The notes under the pieces are model-generated. The model did not search any database, was not told the origin of the DNA, and saw nothing but the letters and a program-made list of their open reading frames with translations. From the NCBI GenBank assembly GCA_903844735.1, contig CAIMUX010000064.1, forward strand, positions 60,914 through 124,913: a stretch of 64,000 bases of DNA, given 5' to 3'. Below are positions 8,909 to 17,910 of this stretch, piece after piece (position 1 is the stretch's first letter; every line of letters begins with the position of its first letter). The position numbers were made by a program, and so were the translations under genes. The DNA is from Candidatus Eiseniibacteriota bacterium (GTDB taxonomy: Bacteria; Eisenbacteria; RBG-16-71-46; CAIMUX01).

Positions 8909-9080
8909 GCCGCCCCCCGAATTGTTCCGCTGCGCCCCCGCGGCACGCGGACGAACCACGCTAACGGGCGGGATATGTCCGGGGCAAGCGGGATGCTGGG
9001 GTCGCGGACGTATCCGGGTGGAAGGCCAGCGGCCGGCCGCGCACCGTGGCGGGCAAGACAGAGCGCGGATCGAGTCTCAC

Positions 9081-9095
9081 TAATGGTTCTCATTA
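9081..9095. promoter_or_regulatory. Fur-family-like operator (TAATG-N5-CATTA)
   Basis: TAATGGTTCTCATTA is a perfect 5-bp inverted repeat around a 5-base centre, the same architecture as the core of the classical Fur box (TAATG-ATTAT-CATTA). It sits 12 bases before the candidate -35 of the cytochrome promoter, a position suited to regulation. Which Fur-family member, if any, binds it cannot be told from sequence. Confidence 0.4.
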
Positions 9096-9107
9096 AGAAA
9101 ACTCCCT

Positions 9108-9136
9108 TTGCATTTTGACCCCATTGGTCGTAACTA
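9108..9136 (+). promoter_or_regulatory. Candidate promoter for the multiheme cytochrome
   Basis: TTGCAT (9108-9113) and TAACTA (9131-9136) are 17 bases apart in an AT-rich island within otherwise GC-rich DNA, about 165 bases before the cytochrome start codon. The implied leader of ~160 bases is long. Confidence 0.4.
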
Positions 9137-9303
9137 ATACACGAGCTGGAACACCCATGGAGGCGAAGCTCATTCGAAGGAAAGGGATTCGTCAAAGGGT
9201 GACTCGGACACAGTGACGTGTCCGGCCGCCTCACGATGGGTTCATTGGGGGAAGGGACGATCTCTCTGGTTCTGTGCCTCCCTGGTGGGAGGAGGAGGTT
9301 TTC

Positions 9304-10461
9304 ATGAGGAAGTCGGGGTTGCCCTGGATCGTGATCTGCGTCGCGATCCTCGGACTGGTATTGGGTGGTTGTGCCGGCAAGGATGGCAAGGACGGTCTGG
9401 CCGGACTCAACGGGACCAATGGGACCAACGGGACCGATGGGGACGACGGGACCGATGGGGACGACGGAATCAACGGAATCGACGGAACGGGAATCGCCGC
9501 CTGCCAGCCGTGTCATAGCGACACAGCCACCTTCGCGGTGAAGGCCGCCATGACCCAGTGGAATCACTCACGCCACTCGAGTGATGCCATCCTGTGGGAA
9601 ACAAATCGTGGCGCCACCAGTTGGTGCGCGTCGTGCCACAACAGCGAGGGCTTCGTCGCCGCCGTCGGCGGCACGCCTGCGATCGCCGAGATGCCGACCC
9701 CGATCGGCTGCCGGACCTGTCACGCGCCGCACACGAACAAAAACTTCGATCTCCGGACGACCGCGGCCTACACGCTGAAGAACGCAGTCGTGTTCAACAA
9801 GGGCCAGGGCAATCTCTGCGCCAACTGCCACCACTCTCGGACGGACGTGCGCGCTGCCTTCCCCGCGGACTCAATCATGCTTCCCATCGCCAACGAGCGT
9901 CTCGGCCCGCACGAGGGTCCGCAGGCAGAGGCCTACGCGGCGACCGGCGGCTACCTATTCGGCCGGATCGACCCGATGCCGAAGAGCGCGCACTACAACG
10001 CGGCCGCCAACTCCTGCGTCGACTGCCACATGTTCAAGCCCTTGGGCACGACGGTGGGCGGGCACACCTTCTCCATGGCCAACGAGGAGGAGGGAGGCGA
10101 CAATCTCGCCGCCTGCAACCAGGACGATTGCCACTCGAGCCTGACCACCTTCGATCGCCCCACCCCCGGCACCCTCGATGAGGCCGACTGGGACCGCGAC
10201 GGCACGATAGAGGGCACCCAGACCGAGTTCGACGGGCTCCTCAATCAGCTCCGGGTGGCCCTCGTCGCACGCGGGGCGCTCAACCCGGAACCTGGGGATT
10301 TGATCGACACTTCGGTTCCGGGCCGCTACCCGAAGAACGTCGTGGGCGCGGTCTACAATTTCCGCCTGGCCCTGAAGGAAGGGAGCCGCGGAATTCACAA
10401 CACGAAGTACATCATGACCCTCATGCGGCTTTCCCTGGAAAGTCTGCCGCCGTTGCCGTAA
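9304..10461 (+). CDS. Lipoprotein multiheme c-type cytochrome with collagen-like stalk
   Basis: The product is predicted to be an exported, lipid-anchored electron carrier at the cell surface or periplasm. Residues 1-21 are a lipoprotein signal ending LGLVLGGC (lipobox). Residues ~22-60 are collagen-like Gly-X-Y triplets (GKDGKDGLAGLNGTNGTNGT and further GDD/GIN/GID units), as in stalks. The haem-binding motifs are CQPCH, CASCH, CRTCH, CANCH and CVDCH, plus a C-x4-CH site (CNQDDCH), so five or six haems. The C-terminus has SRGIHN, recurrent in such cytochromes and supplying an extra His ligand. The start is fixed by GGAGGAGG at 9288-9296. It stands alone between an AT-rich regulatory region and a strong terminator, so it is monocistronic. 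The 385-aa length is modest for the class. Confidence 0.88.
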   Translation: MRKSGLPWIVICVAILGLVLGGCAGKDGKDGLAGLNGTNGTNGTDGDDGTDGDDGINGIDGTGIAACQPCHSDTATFAVKAAMTQWNHSRHSSDAILWETNRGATSWCASCHNSEGFVAAVGGTPAIAEMPTPIGCRTCHAPHTNKNFDLRTTAAYTLKNAVVFNKGQGNLCANCHHSRTDVRAAFPADSIMLPIANERLGPHEGPQAEAYAATGGYLFGRIDPMPKSAHYNAAANSCVDCHMFKPLGTTVGGHTFSMANEEEGGDNLAACNQDDCHSSLTTFDRPTPGTLDEADWDRDGTIEGTQTEFDGLLNQLRVALVARGALNPEPGDLIDTSVPGRYPKNVVGAVYNFRLALKEGSRGIHNTKYIMTLMRLSLESLPPLP

Positions 10462-10514
10462 CCGGACAAGCGGCCGGCCGAGTCACTTTTCCTCCGACGA
10501 CGCTCCTCAACAAG

Positions 10515-10546
10515 GAAGCCCGATCCTAAACCGAGGATCGGGCTTC
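10515..10546. terminator. Bidirectional stem-loop terminator
   Basis: GAAGCCCGATCCT (10515-10527) pairs perfectly with AGGATCGGGCTTC (10534-10546) around the loop AAACCG. It lies between the convergent cytochrome and tryptophanase genes and ends in a T-containing tract (TTCTCTCATT) on the plus strand, so it can serve both. Confidence 0.85.
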
Positions 10547-10593
10547 TCTCATTCATGTCTCACATGCGCGGATGCTTGGGGACGAGACTGGCC

Positions 10594-11964
10594 TCAGGCC
10601 TCCGCAAACCTCGCCGTGAAGTGCCGCAGGAACGGCGCCTCGTACGTCATCCGAAGCCCACGCAGGGCCGTACGGCGGGCGTGAACCGCGATCACCACCT
10701 CGGCAACATAGTCGATGTGGCTCTGCGTGTAGACCCGGCGCGGGATGGCCAGGCGCACCAGCTCCATCGCAGGACCGATCGGCGCTCCGGTCCTCGGGTC
10801 ACGCTTCCCGAACATGGCCGAGCCGATTTCCACGCCGCGAACGCCGCCCTCCAAATAAAGCTCATTGGCAAGAACCACCCCGGGGAACTGCTCCGGCCGG
10901 ATCTGCGGCAGGAAGGCGCCCGCGTCGAGATAGACGGCGTGCCCGCCTGCCGGGATGATGAGCGGAACGCCGTTCTGCTGCAGCTTCTCAACGAGGTACT
11001 CGATGGTCCGCAGCCGGTACCGCAGATACGACTCGTCCAGCACCTCGCGCAAGCCCTGGGCGATCGCTTCGAGATCGCGCCCGGCCAACCCTCCGTAAGT
11101 CGGAAACCCCTCGGTCAGAATCAGGAGGTTGCGGGCCTCCACGGCCAACGCGTCGTCGTGCACTCCCAAGAAGCCGCCGATGTTGGCGAGGCCATCCTTC
11201 TTCGCACTCATGGTGGTGCCGTCAGCGTAGGAAAACATCTCCTGAGCGATATCGAGGACCGACTTCCCTTCGTAGCCGGGCTCCCGCCGCTTGATGAAGT
11301 AGGCATTCTCCGCGAAACGGCACGAGTCGATGATGAACAGTGTGCCATGCTTCCGCGCCAGCCGCGACGCCTCGCGGATGTTCTCCATCGAGACAGGTTG
11401 CCCGCCACCGCTGTTGTTCGTCACCGTGATGATGACGGCGCGCACTTTCGGGCCGTGTTCCCCCAGTGCCGTCTCCAGCCGCCCCAGGTCGATGTTCCCC
11501 TTGAATGGGTGATACTTCGACGGGATGAGCCCGTCCGGGATCGGCAGGTCGATGGCTGTGTCGCCGGCGAATTCGATGTTGGCCCGGGTGGTGTCGAAAT
11601 GAGTGTTTCCGAGGTAGACCGCTCCCGGTCGGTGCAACACGGTGAAGAGAATCTTCTCCGCGGCGCGTCCCTGGTGCGTGGGGATCACATGCTTGAAGCC
11701 GGTGATCCGCTTCACTTCGGCCTCGAAGGCGAAGAAAGAGCGGCTCCCAGCGTACGACTCGTCGCCGCGCATGATGGCGGCCCACTGCTCCGCCGACATG
11801 CTCGATGTCCCGCTGTCGGTGAGCAGGTCGATGAGAACGTCGTCGGCCTTGATGAGGAAGAGGTTCCGCCCCGCCTCGTCGAGAAGCGGCTCGCGCTCGG
11901 CGCGCGTGGTCATGCGGATCGGCTCGACCGACTTGATCTTGAACGGTTCGATGATGGTCTTCAT
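10594..11964 (-). CDS. tnaA: Tryptophanase (tryptophan indole-lyase)
   Basis: This PLP-dependent beta-eliminating lyase splits tryptophan to indole, pyruvate and ammonia in the cytoplasm. The 456-aa product has the family length, and the PLP lysine lies in TMSAKKDGL. Overall it reads more like tyrosine phenol-lyase (EPFKIKSVE, FSYADGTTMS, GGLAGRDLEA). At the positions that separate the two enzymes it carries the tryptophanase residues: Asp in HFDTTR (Thr in phenol-lyase), Ile in VEIGS (Arg), and His in LRHFTARF (Phe). I therefore call it tryptophanase, with beta-tyrosinase as the alternative. The ATG at 11964 has GGGAGG eight bases upstream; an ATG two codons earlier is too close to it. It follows the OPT transporter gene by ~115 bases on the same strand. 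Confidence 0.85.
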   Translation of the reverse strand: MKTIIEPFKIKSVEPIRMTTRAEREPLLDEAGRNLFLIKADDVLIDLLTDSGTSSMSAEQWAAIMRGDESYAGSRSFFAFEAEVKRITGFKHVIPTHQGRAAEKILFTVLHRPGAVYLGNTHFDTTRANIEFAGDTAIDLPIPDGLIPSKYHPFKGNIDLGRLETALGEHGPKVRAVIITVTNNSGGGQPVSMENIREASRLARKHGTLFIIDSCRFAENAYFIKRREPGYEGKSVLDIAQEMFSYADGTTMSAKKDGLANIGGFLGVHDDALAVEARNLLILTEGFPTYGGLAGRDLEAIAQGLREVLDESYLRYRLRTIEYLVEKLQQNGVPLIIPAGGHAVYLDAGAFLPQIRPEQFPGVVLANELYLEGGVRGVEIGSAMFGKRDPRTGAPIGPAMELVRLAIPRRVYTQSHIDYVAEVVIAVHARRTALRGLRMTYEAPFLRHFTARFAEA

Positions 11965-12078
11965 GGACATCGCCTCCCGATGGGTGTTCCTTTGCTTGCG
12001 CAGCAGCACGGTATCATCGGACTCCCGGGCGGTCAACGCGGCGGTCCTTCACGGAGCAGGCTTCAGACTTCGGGCGCA

Positions 12079-14037
12079 CTACAGCAGGAAGACCCTCACC
12101 AAAACGTCCGTGATGCCGACTAAGGCCGCGCCCGCGATCAGGCCGGCGCAGATCGGCTCCTGCGTGTCGATCCAAAGGTCGTAGCCGAGCGTCCCCGGCC
12201 GAGCCTCGTACCGGCGTCGCATCCACCAGAAGAAGCCTGCTCCCGCAAACATGGCGATCGTGGAGTCAGGCGGGATCACGACGCCGAGACCCAGAGCGAG
12301 CGGCGACAGCGGAAACCCGCCGCGGCGCAGAATCCGCACCAGCTCGAGCCCCAGCCCGACCACGGCCGCGATCGCCATGGCCCAGACCGCCGAGATCGGA
12401 ATCGGTGAGCGGCCCTGCGAGAAAACGGCAGCCACGAGGTCCGACACCCCCTTCCACTGCAGGGCGGAGGGAAACCCAAACTGGTTGGTGATCATTACGT
12501 CCTGCAGGTTCATCCCGGGCCGGTAGTCCGCGAGAAAGAGGAGATAGAAAAGCGGCGTGCTGGCCAGCGCCCCGGCGAAGATGCCGATGCAGTGCCCGAT
12601 CGCCTGCTGGCGCGGTTTGGCCCCGAGCATGTATCCCGGCTTGATGTCCATCAGGAGGTTCGAGGCGTTGGAGGCCACCTCGGTGCTCATCAGCGCGGTC
12701 ATGAGGTTCGTCGGGGCGTGCCGGGGATTGAGCGTGCCGAAGAAAAACTGCGGAATCTTCGAGAGCGATCCTGTGGGCGTGATGCCGGTGAGCGCCGTGG
12801 AGTTCGCCGCGATCAGGGTCAGCAGGATGATGAGCGGTACCGCCAGCGCACCGAGTTCCCACCGCACGCCGAACCAGGCGTGGGTCATCCAGACACCGAT
12901 CGCCCCGATGATCGGCACCCCGACGTACGAGATCCAAAGCGGCAGTTCGATGTGGGCCACCACATCTTCCCCGGCGGCTTTCTTCCGGAACAAGCCGTTG
13001 AAGGCACTCAGGATCACCTTTGGCCGGGCAAACAGAGACGCCAGGGCCGCCACGACCATGATCGAGATCCCCCACCAGAGAGCCCAACTGTTCAGCACAT
13101 GAATGCGGCTGAAGGTCCCGTCTGCCCGCGGCGAGATCTCACCGATGGAGATCATCCACGGGACGATGACGCAGAAGTTGAGGAGCATGCCGACGAGCAT
13201 GCTGAAGGCGGGGCGAATCCCCATCAGCCCGCCCGCGCCGAACATCGCGAGATCGACGGTGGCGGTGAGGCCCAACTGGCGGATGTCTACCCCGGCCAGA
13301 CGGGGAACGGGCAGCCGACCCCGGTCGGCCAGAGCGTAGTACCAGGCGTCGAGGTTCTCGGGCAGGTGCCAGGATCGTTTCAGTCCGAGCGCCTTTTCCT
13401 GCAGGAATCTCATTATGTTCTCGCCGGAGATGAACTTCAGGCCGCCCGCGATAAGGGCGGCCCACCCCAGCGCACGCGCCTTGAACATCCCGACCGACGC
13501 CTCCGAGGAGTACAGCGTGTCGAGCACGACGCCGCAGGCGCGACCCTCGGGGAACGGCTGCTGCTCATCGTTGATGAAGCGGCGTTTCATGGGGAACGCA
13601 ACCAGCACGCCCAACAGCGACAGAACCACGTTGAACCAGAGCATCTGTCCCCACGGCATGGGCCGGTTCTCCACCATCATGTAGGCCGCCATGCCCGAGA
13701 TGAGGGGGCCGGTCATGTATCCCGCGGACGTGGCGATGGACTGCATGCAGTTGTTCTCGAGGATCGTCATGTCCTTGGCACCCAGACGGGACAGCACCTT
13801 GAACATCGAGAAGGCCAGGATGACGGACGTGATGCCCACGCCAAGGGTCCAGCCGGTCTTGGCGCCCACATACAGGTTCGTCGCCGACAGAATGCCGCCC
13901 AGCAGAAACCCTGTGATCGCCGAGCGAAAGGTCAATTGCGGCATGTCGCCACGGAAGACGTTGTGGAGCCACCAGCGGTCCTTTTGCTCGCGGGACCAGG
14001 TGGAGACCTGTTCCTCGGTGAGGTGTTGCAGGGCCAT
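12079..14037 (-). CDS. OPT-family oligopeptide transporter
   Basis: This is a proton-coupled importer of the oligopeptide transporter superfamily (peptides or metal-ligand chelates) in the inner membrane. Its 652 residues contain about 14 or more hydrophobic spans, starting with SAITGFLLGGILSATNLYVG. The family's conserved blocks follow: NNCMQSIATSAGYMTGP and FPEGRACGVVL near the N-terminus, and NSTALTGITPTGSLSKIPQ and STEVASNASNLLMDIKPGYM in the second half. GAGGAGG precedes the ATG at 14037. The next gene downstream is tryptophanase, so the pair may form a peptide-import and tryptophan-catabolism operon, analogous in logic to tnaA with a permease. The 114-base gap carries a CTTCAGACTTCGGGC motif related to the repeat at 49195-49315. 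Confidence 0.9.
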   Translation of the reverse strand: MALQHLTEEQVSTWSREQKDRWWLHNVFRGDMPQLTFRSAITGFLLGGILSATNLYVGAKTGWTLGVGITSVILAFSMFKVLSRLGAKDMTILENNCMQSIATSAGYMTGPLISGMAAYMMVENRPMPWGQMLWFNVVLSLLGVLVAFPMKRRFINDEQQPFPEGRACGVVLDTLYSSEASVGMFKARALGWAALIAGGLKFISGENIMRFLQEKALGLKRSWHLPENLDAWYYALADRGRLPVPRLAGVDIRQLGLTATVDLAMFGAGGLMGIRPAFSMLVGMLLNFCVIVPWMISIGEISPRADGTFSRIHVLNSWALWWGISIMVVAALASLFARPKVILSAFNGLFRKKAAGEDVVAHIELPLWISYVGVPIIGAIGVWMTHAWFGVRWELGALAVPLIILLTLIAANSTALTGITPTGSLSKIPQFFFGTLNPRHAPTNLMTALMSTEVASNASNLLMDIKPGYMLGAKPRQQAIGHCIGIFAGALASTPLFYLLFLADYRPGMNLQDVMITNQFGFPSALQWKGVSDLVAAVFSQGRSPIPISAVWAMAIAAVVGLGLELVRILRRGGFPLSPLALGLGVVIPPDSTIAMFAGAGFFWWMRRRYEARPGTLGYDLWIDTQEPICAGLIAGAALVGITDVLVRVFLL

Positions 14038-14248
14038 GGCGCCTCCTCGACTCAGGTGTGATCCGGGACCAGCGCGAGACGAGCGGGAGCGTACGCAACG
14101 ACGGCATCCGACGCAACCAGAGCAGGCTTACCTGGGATTCGGAGTGGAAAACGAATTTCACTGGCTCGGGCTTCTGGCTCCTAGATGGTATCCTGCCGAC
14201 TCGACATGCGGCGCATCCGCGCCGGAAACGGAGCCGGAAGGAGGAGGC

Positions 14249-15410
14249 ATGCGACTCGGGGTCTTGGGTGCGGGGATGCAGGGACTGGCCTGCGTGCTCG
14301 ACTTTCTGAAGGTGCCGGAGGTGCGCGAGGTGCGGGCCTGGGACAGTGACGAGGGGCGGCTGGGCGAGTTGCACCGCCGCTTCCCCGACGAGCGGCTGCA
14401 TACCGGGATTCTCGACGCCGGGCGTCACGACGATCTCGTCACCGCCTTCGCCGGGCTCGACGCGGTGGTCAGCGCTGTTCCCTATTTCCTGAATCTCGCG
14501 GTGACACGCGCCGCCATCGCCGCCCGCGTATCACTGGTCGACCTCGGCGGCAATACCGATGTCGTTTTCCAGCAGCGTTCGCTCGACGAGGAAGCACGCG
14601 CCGCGGGCATCACGATCCTACCCGATCAGGGGCTGGCCCCCGGTCTCGCGGGCATTCTCGGGGCCCACGGCTTCCGCGACTTCGATACCGTGGAGTCAGC
14701 CCGTCTGCGCGTCGGCGGCCTCCCGCAGAACCCACGCGGCCCACTCGGCTATTCACTGGTCTTCTCCATCCACGGGCTCCTGAACGAGTACTCGGGGGAG
14801 GCGGTGGGGCTGGAGAACGGTGAGATCACGCGGAAGCCCGCGCTGGAGGGGCGCGAGGAGATACGGTTTCCGGAACCGATCGGCCTGTGCGAAGCGGCCT
14901 ACACGTCGGGGGGCACATCGACTCTCCCCTGGACGTTTCGCGGCCGCATCCGCGAGCTCGACTACAAGACGGTGCGCTATCCCGGCCACTGGGAACGGCT
15001 CCTCTTTCTCCGGCGGATCGGCATGCTGGAGACCACCCCCCGGGCTGTCGGCCGTGGGAAGATCGTCCCGCGCGAGTGTCTCGCCGCCGTGCTCGAGCCG
15101 GTGCTCAACGACCCGGACGTGCGTGACCTGGTGGTGCTGCGGGTTCGCGTGCGCGGCACGCGCGGGAAAGAGGCGGTGCTCCGCCAGTACGACATGATCG
15201 ACTACTACGACGAAGCGACCGGCCTATCCGCCATGATGCGGACCGGCCTTTCCGGCCGCCGAGTCGGCGCTGCTGCTGGCCCGCGGCGCCATTGCCGTCA
15301 AGGGGGTGCCGGCGGCGGAGGAGGTCGTCCCTGGTGGTGCGTACCTGCGGGCGTTGCGCGCACGCGGCATGCGGATCACCGAGGTGGAGTCGGTTCGGCG
15401 GAAGGAGTGA
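14249..15410 (+). pseudogene. Saccharopine dehydrogenase-like protein, single-base frameshift near the 3' end
   Basis: This is an NAD(P)-binding Rossmann enzyme of the saccharopine dehydrogenase / homospermidine synthase-like group. The N-terminus has the nucleotide-binding motif GVLGAGMQG, and conserved blocks LVDLGGN and LPDQGLAPGLAG follow. GGAGGAGG precedes the ATG. The frame is normal until about 15250, then degenerates into Gly/Arg-rich text. One base out of phase the natural C-terminus resumes (FPAAESALLLARGAIAVKGV, then PAAEEVVPGGAYLRAL) and ends at the TGA at 15408-15410, giving ~386 aa in total. One extra base near 15246-15250 would explain this; it may be a sequencing error. The substrate is unknown. 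No lysine-pathway gene is adjacent. Confidence 0.75.
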
Positions 15411-15454
15411 TCAGGAAGCAGGAGGTAGGAAGTTAATGAGGAACGAGCGTCCGG

Positions 15455-16306
15455 CTAGCGCGCGCGCTCGCGCGCCTGCAGGATCTCGAGAACCCGGCCC
15501 AGTCGCCGCGACCGCATGCGATCCTGCACCCGGGCATAGAGCAGCATCAGCCCCCGCACCCCTCGGATGACCAGATCACGCCCACTGGCCGCGTGAACAT
15601 AGGCGTCCCGCGGGAAGTAGTCGCGCAGGTAAGTCTGCACGCACTCGCGTCGCCCGAAAGGCGCCCCACCGCGTGCGGGGTCGACAAAGACCTCGGTCTC
15701 GCCACCATCCAGCCGCAGCAGGATGTGACTCGGCAGGCTCACACCCGCGAGCGACAGCCCAAGCCGCCGCGCCACCAGCAGGTAGACCGCGGCCAATAGG
15801 ACCGGCGCACCGGCCTTGCGCTCCAGCACCCGGTGGAGAAAGAACGCTTCCGGATCGGAAGCAGCTCGGGAAACCGGGGCGAAACGTAGATCGCGGTGCA
15901 GCACGAGGTGCATCTCCTCCAGCCGATCAGCGGGGCGCCGCTTGCCCGCTAGGCGAGGCCGGATCCGCTCGGCCAGCGCATCGAGCGGGCGGCGGATCCG
16001 ATCCAGGTGGAGTTCCGGGTACTCGATCTGATCGAGGGCGTGGAAGGCCCGCTCCAGGGGGAAGTCGATGTCATCGGCTTCGGCGATGTCGCGGAGATCG
16101 TCCTCGAGCCGCTCGAAGGCGAGAATGTCCAGCGCGTGACGCGCGCGCAGCCGGAGAACCGGGTCGGTATCCTCGCACGCGGCGCGCAGCGCGGGCAGAG
16201 CATCGGCTCCCATCCCGCTCAAGCGCTCCCACACCATGTCGGTGATGCGTGGATCCTCGTCCGCGAGAAGCGAGACGAGCGCCCGGATCTCGGAGATCTT
16301 CGGCAA
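15455..16306 (-). CDS. SirB1-type transglutaminase-like protein with HEAT-like N-terminus
   Basis: In this 283-aa cytoplasmic protein, residues 1-80 are short alpha-helical repeats of HEAT type (DALPALRAACEDTDPVLRLR). Residues ~95-230 match the Transglut_core2/SirB1 fold: FFLHRVLERKAGAPVLLAAV, then YLLVARRLGLSLAGVSLPSH, then ETEVFVDPARGG. The Cys of true transglutaminases is not conserved in this subfamily, so it is probably not a transglutaminase enzyme. It often occurs with TPR repeats; here HEAT replaces them. Role unknown. It converges with the dehydrogenase gene and is likely a single-gene unit. Confidence 0.75.
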   Translation of the reverse strand: MPKISEIRALVSLLADEDPRITDMVWERLSGMGADALPALRAACEDTDPVLRLRARHALDILAFERLEDDLRDIAEADDIDFPLERAFHALDQIEYPELHLDRIRRPLDALAERIRPRLAGKRRPADRLEEMHLVLHRDLRFAPVSRAASDPEAFFLHRVLERKAGAPVLLAAVYLLVARRLGLSLAGVSLPSHILLRLDGGETEVFVDPARGGAPFGRRECVQTYLRDYFPRDAYVHAASGRDLVIRGVRGLMLLYARVQDRMRSRRLGRVLEILQARERAR

Positions 16307-16500
16307 AGTTTCCTCCCCCGGTCCGCCGTACGCCCCGCCGAAACGCGGGGCCCCGGTGTCAGGCCGCCTCGCAGCCTAGCAGACAGACCCCGCCGGCCAC
16401 AAGGAGGACTCGGCTGTCACGGCTCCTTGGCGCTGCTCGGGCGACTCGACGTGCGATGCCCACGCCAAGTCGCCCCGGGACAGTGCGGTTGCCAGAACCC

Positions 16501-17508
16501 CTATCTGCCGGCGAAGAAGCGCGGGTAGTCCGCGATCTGCTGATAGGCCACGTCGGCGGTGATCACTCGCTGGCCGGCGGTGCCATTGACCTCGTGGATC
16601 CAGATCTTGGCATAGTGCCTCACCCCGGCGCCGCCGGGCGTTCGCACGGCAATCACCTTATCGACAGGGTTGGCGCCCAGCTCGACCTGACTCACCCATC
16701 CGGTCGTTGGTGCATTCGGGATGTCCCAGGCCGTCTGCCCCGTGCCCAGAAGCACCAGTTCCGCGACGCGGGACGACCAGGCGGCGTTGCCGTTCAGCAC
16801 GCGGTGCGGGCTCTTCAGCGCCAGAACCTGGGCGGACTCGTCGTTGACGCCGATGGTGCCGAGGTAGCAGTCGATGGACAGACGGTTGTCGGGGTTGCTG
16901 CTCTCCATCGCGTAGGCCTGGGGAGTGAAGCAGTTGAGGCCGCTGGCCTGCCCGGTGTACCTGAACTCCGCGAGTTGGATCGGGTCGTCACCCTCCCGCC
17001 GCGGTGCGGTGTCGTACTCGCTGGTCGGCGTGCTGAGCTCGCTGGAGCCTCGCAGGGCGCGCACGGCGTAGTAGTACTTGGTGCCGTTCAGAGCCGTGGC
17101 ATCGATGTAGGTGGTGGACGTGATGGCGGTGCTGTTCCGCTTGTAGGTGAGCAACTGGTCGTGGGTGGCATCGACCATCGTCGACGTGTGCCGGTAGAGG
17201 TTGTAGCCCTTGAAATCGGAGTCGGCGGCGTCGGTCGAAGCTACCCAACGGAGAATCACCTCGTTTTCGCCGTTGACCACCGTCAGGCCGGTCGGCGGGG
17301 CGAACTCATTCGGCGGCACCGGACAGGGATTCGGGCTGCAGTCATCAGCCAGAGTCCAGTCGCCGGTGCAGCCCGCTTGCGTAGTCACGCTGCAACTACC
17401 GTTCGACGCACAGCACGAACCGGTTGGTGTCGGCGCCGTCGTATTGTCCTCACCACAGCCTGCGAGAACCACGGCCACCAGTATCCCCAGGATCGCCAGT
17501 CTGCGCAT
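16501..17508 (-). CDS. Fibronectin type III lipoprotein
   Basis: This 335-aa exported lipoprotein has signal and lipobox MRRLAILGILVAVVLAGC. A Cys-rich cassette follows (GSCCASNGSC to NPCPVPP), of a type common in secreted proteins of Planctomycetes and FCB candidate phyla. One FN3 domain spans residues ~70-160 (PPTGLTVVNGENEVILRWV and YYAVRALRGS). The C-terminal ~170 residues (IQLAEFRYTGQASGLNCF, PHRVLNGNAAWSS) match no family I know. AAGGAGG lies just before the ATG. It is transcribed divergently from dusB. Confidence 0.8.
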   Translation of the reverse strand: MRRLAILGILVAVVLAGCGEDNTTAPTPTGSCCASNGSCSVTTQAGCTGDWTLADDCSPNPCPVPPNEFAPPTGLTVVNGENEVILRWVASTDAADSDFKGYNLYRHTSTMVDATHDQLLTYKRNSTAITSTTYIDATALNGTKYYYAVRALRGSSELSTPTSEYDTAPRREGDDPIQLAEFRYTGQASGLNCFTPQAYAMESSNPDNRLSIDCYLGTIGVNDESAQVLALKSPHRVLNGNAAWSSRVAELVLLGTGQTAWDIPNAPTTGWVSQVELGANPVDKVIAVRTPGGAGVRHYAKIWIHEVNGTAGQRVITADVAYQQIADYPRFFAGR

Positions 17509-17910
17509 GGTCAGTCCTCCTTGTTTCCATTCTTGGTACTTAAACGCTTCCCGACGGCGGGAGAGCCCTCCCGGCCGACAATGAGCTGCGAACTCGCATC
17601 ACGGCACGACCGTGAGTCCTCCGAGACATGTCCGGAACGGGCGCCCGCCGACCGCGGCAGGTCGCATCAGTCCTCAGTCCAACGGCACTTCCGTGTCCGT
17701 TACCAAACTTGTCAGGGGCAGGAGAGCCGCCGATCGGTGCACTCCATCACAGTTGGGAGTGCCAGTCAAGACGACGGGAACGGCGGGACGCTTGCGCGCA
17801 ACGAAGCAGACGCGGTCGAGTGCGGCGGCCCGGCCGCCGTTGACACGCGGGACCCGCGGTCCGTACCATCCGTGGGCGACCGTGGGGCATTCCCGCGCCG
17901 CGGCAACACC
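17509..17910. other. Divergent spacer between the FN3 lipoprotein and dusB
   Basis: This 402-base region has no gene I can support. It contains one copy of the dispersed 26-bp element (17796-17821) and an imperfect hairpin around CGGGAG/CTCCCG near 17560. Promoters for both genes must lie here, but no clear -35/-10 pair stands out. Confidence 0.5.
17796..17821 (+). repeat. Dispersed 26-bp element, copy 1
   Basis: The sequence begins GCGCAACGAAGCAGACGCGG and continues TCGAGT. It differs from the other two copies (32300, 49402) at two positions. It lies 89 bases upstream of the dusB start codon. Confidence 0.8.

Larger units (their letters stand above)
8909..9303. other. Divergent spacer between dinG and the multiheme cytochrome
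   Basis: This 395-base region has no convincing gene. The minus-strand open frames here show no family or ribosome site, and those overlapping 9380-9480 are the antisense of the collagen-like repeats. Its middle (9080-9140) is strikingly AT-rich for this genome and holds the Fur-like palindrome and promoter listed separately. Confidence 0.6.

Noticed and set aside
9380..9500. Direct repeats resembling a CRISPR array or satellite
   Set aside because: They encode in-frame Gly-X-Y triplets inside the cytochrome gene; there are no spacers and the unit is 9-18 bases.
8905..9567. Minus-strand open frame spanning the dinG/cytochrome spacer
   Set aside because: Half of it is antisense to the collagen-like repeat, and the rest has no homology or ribosome site.
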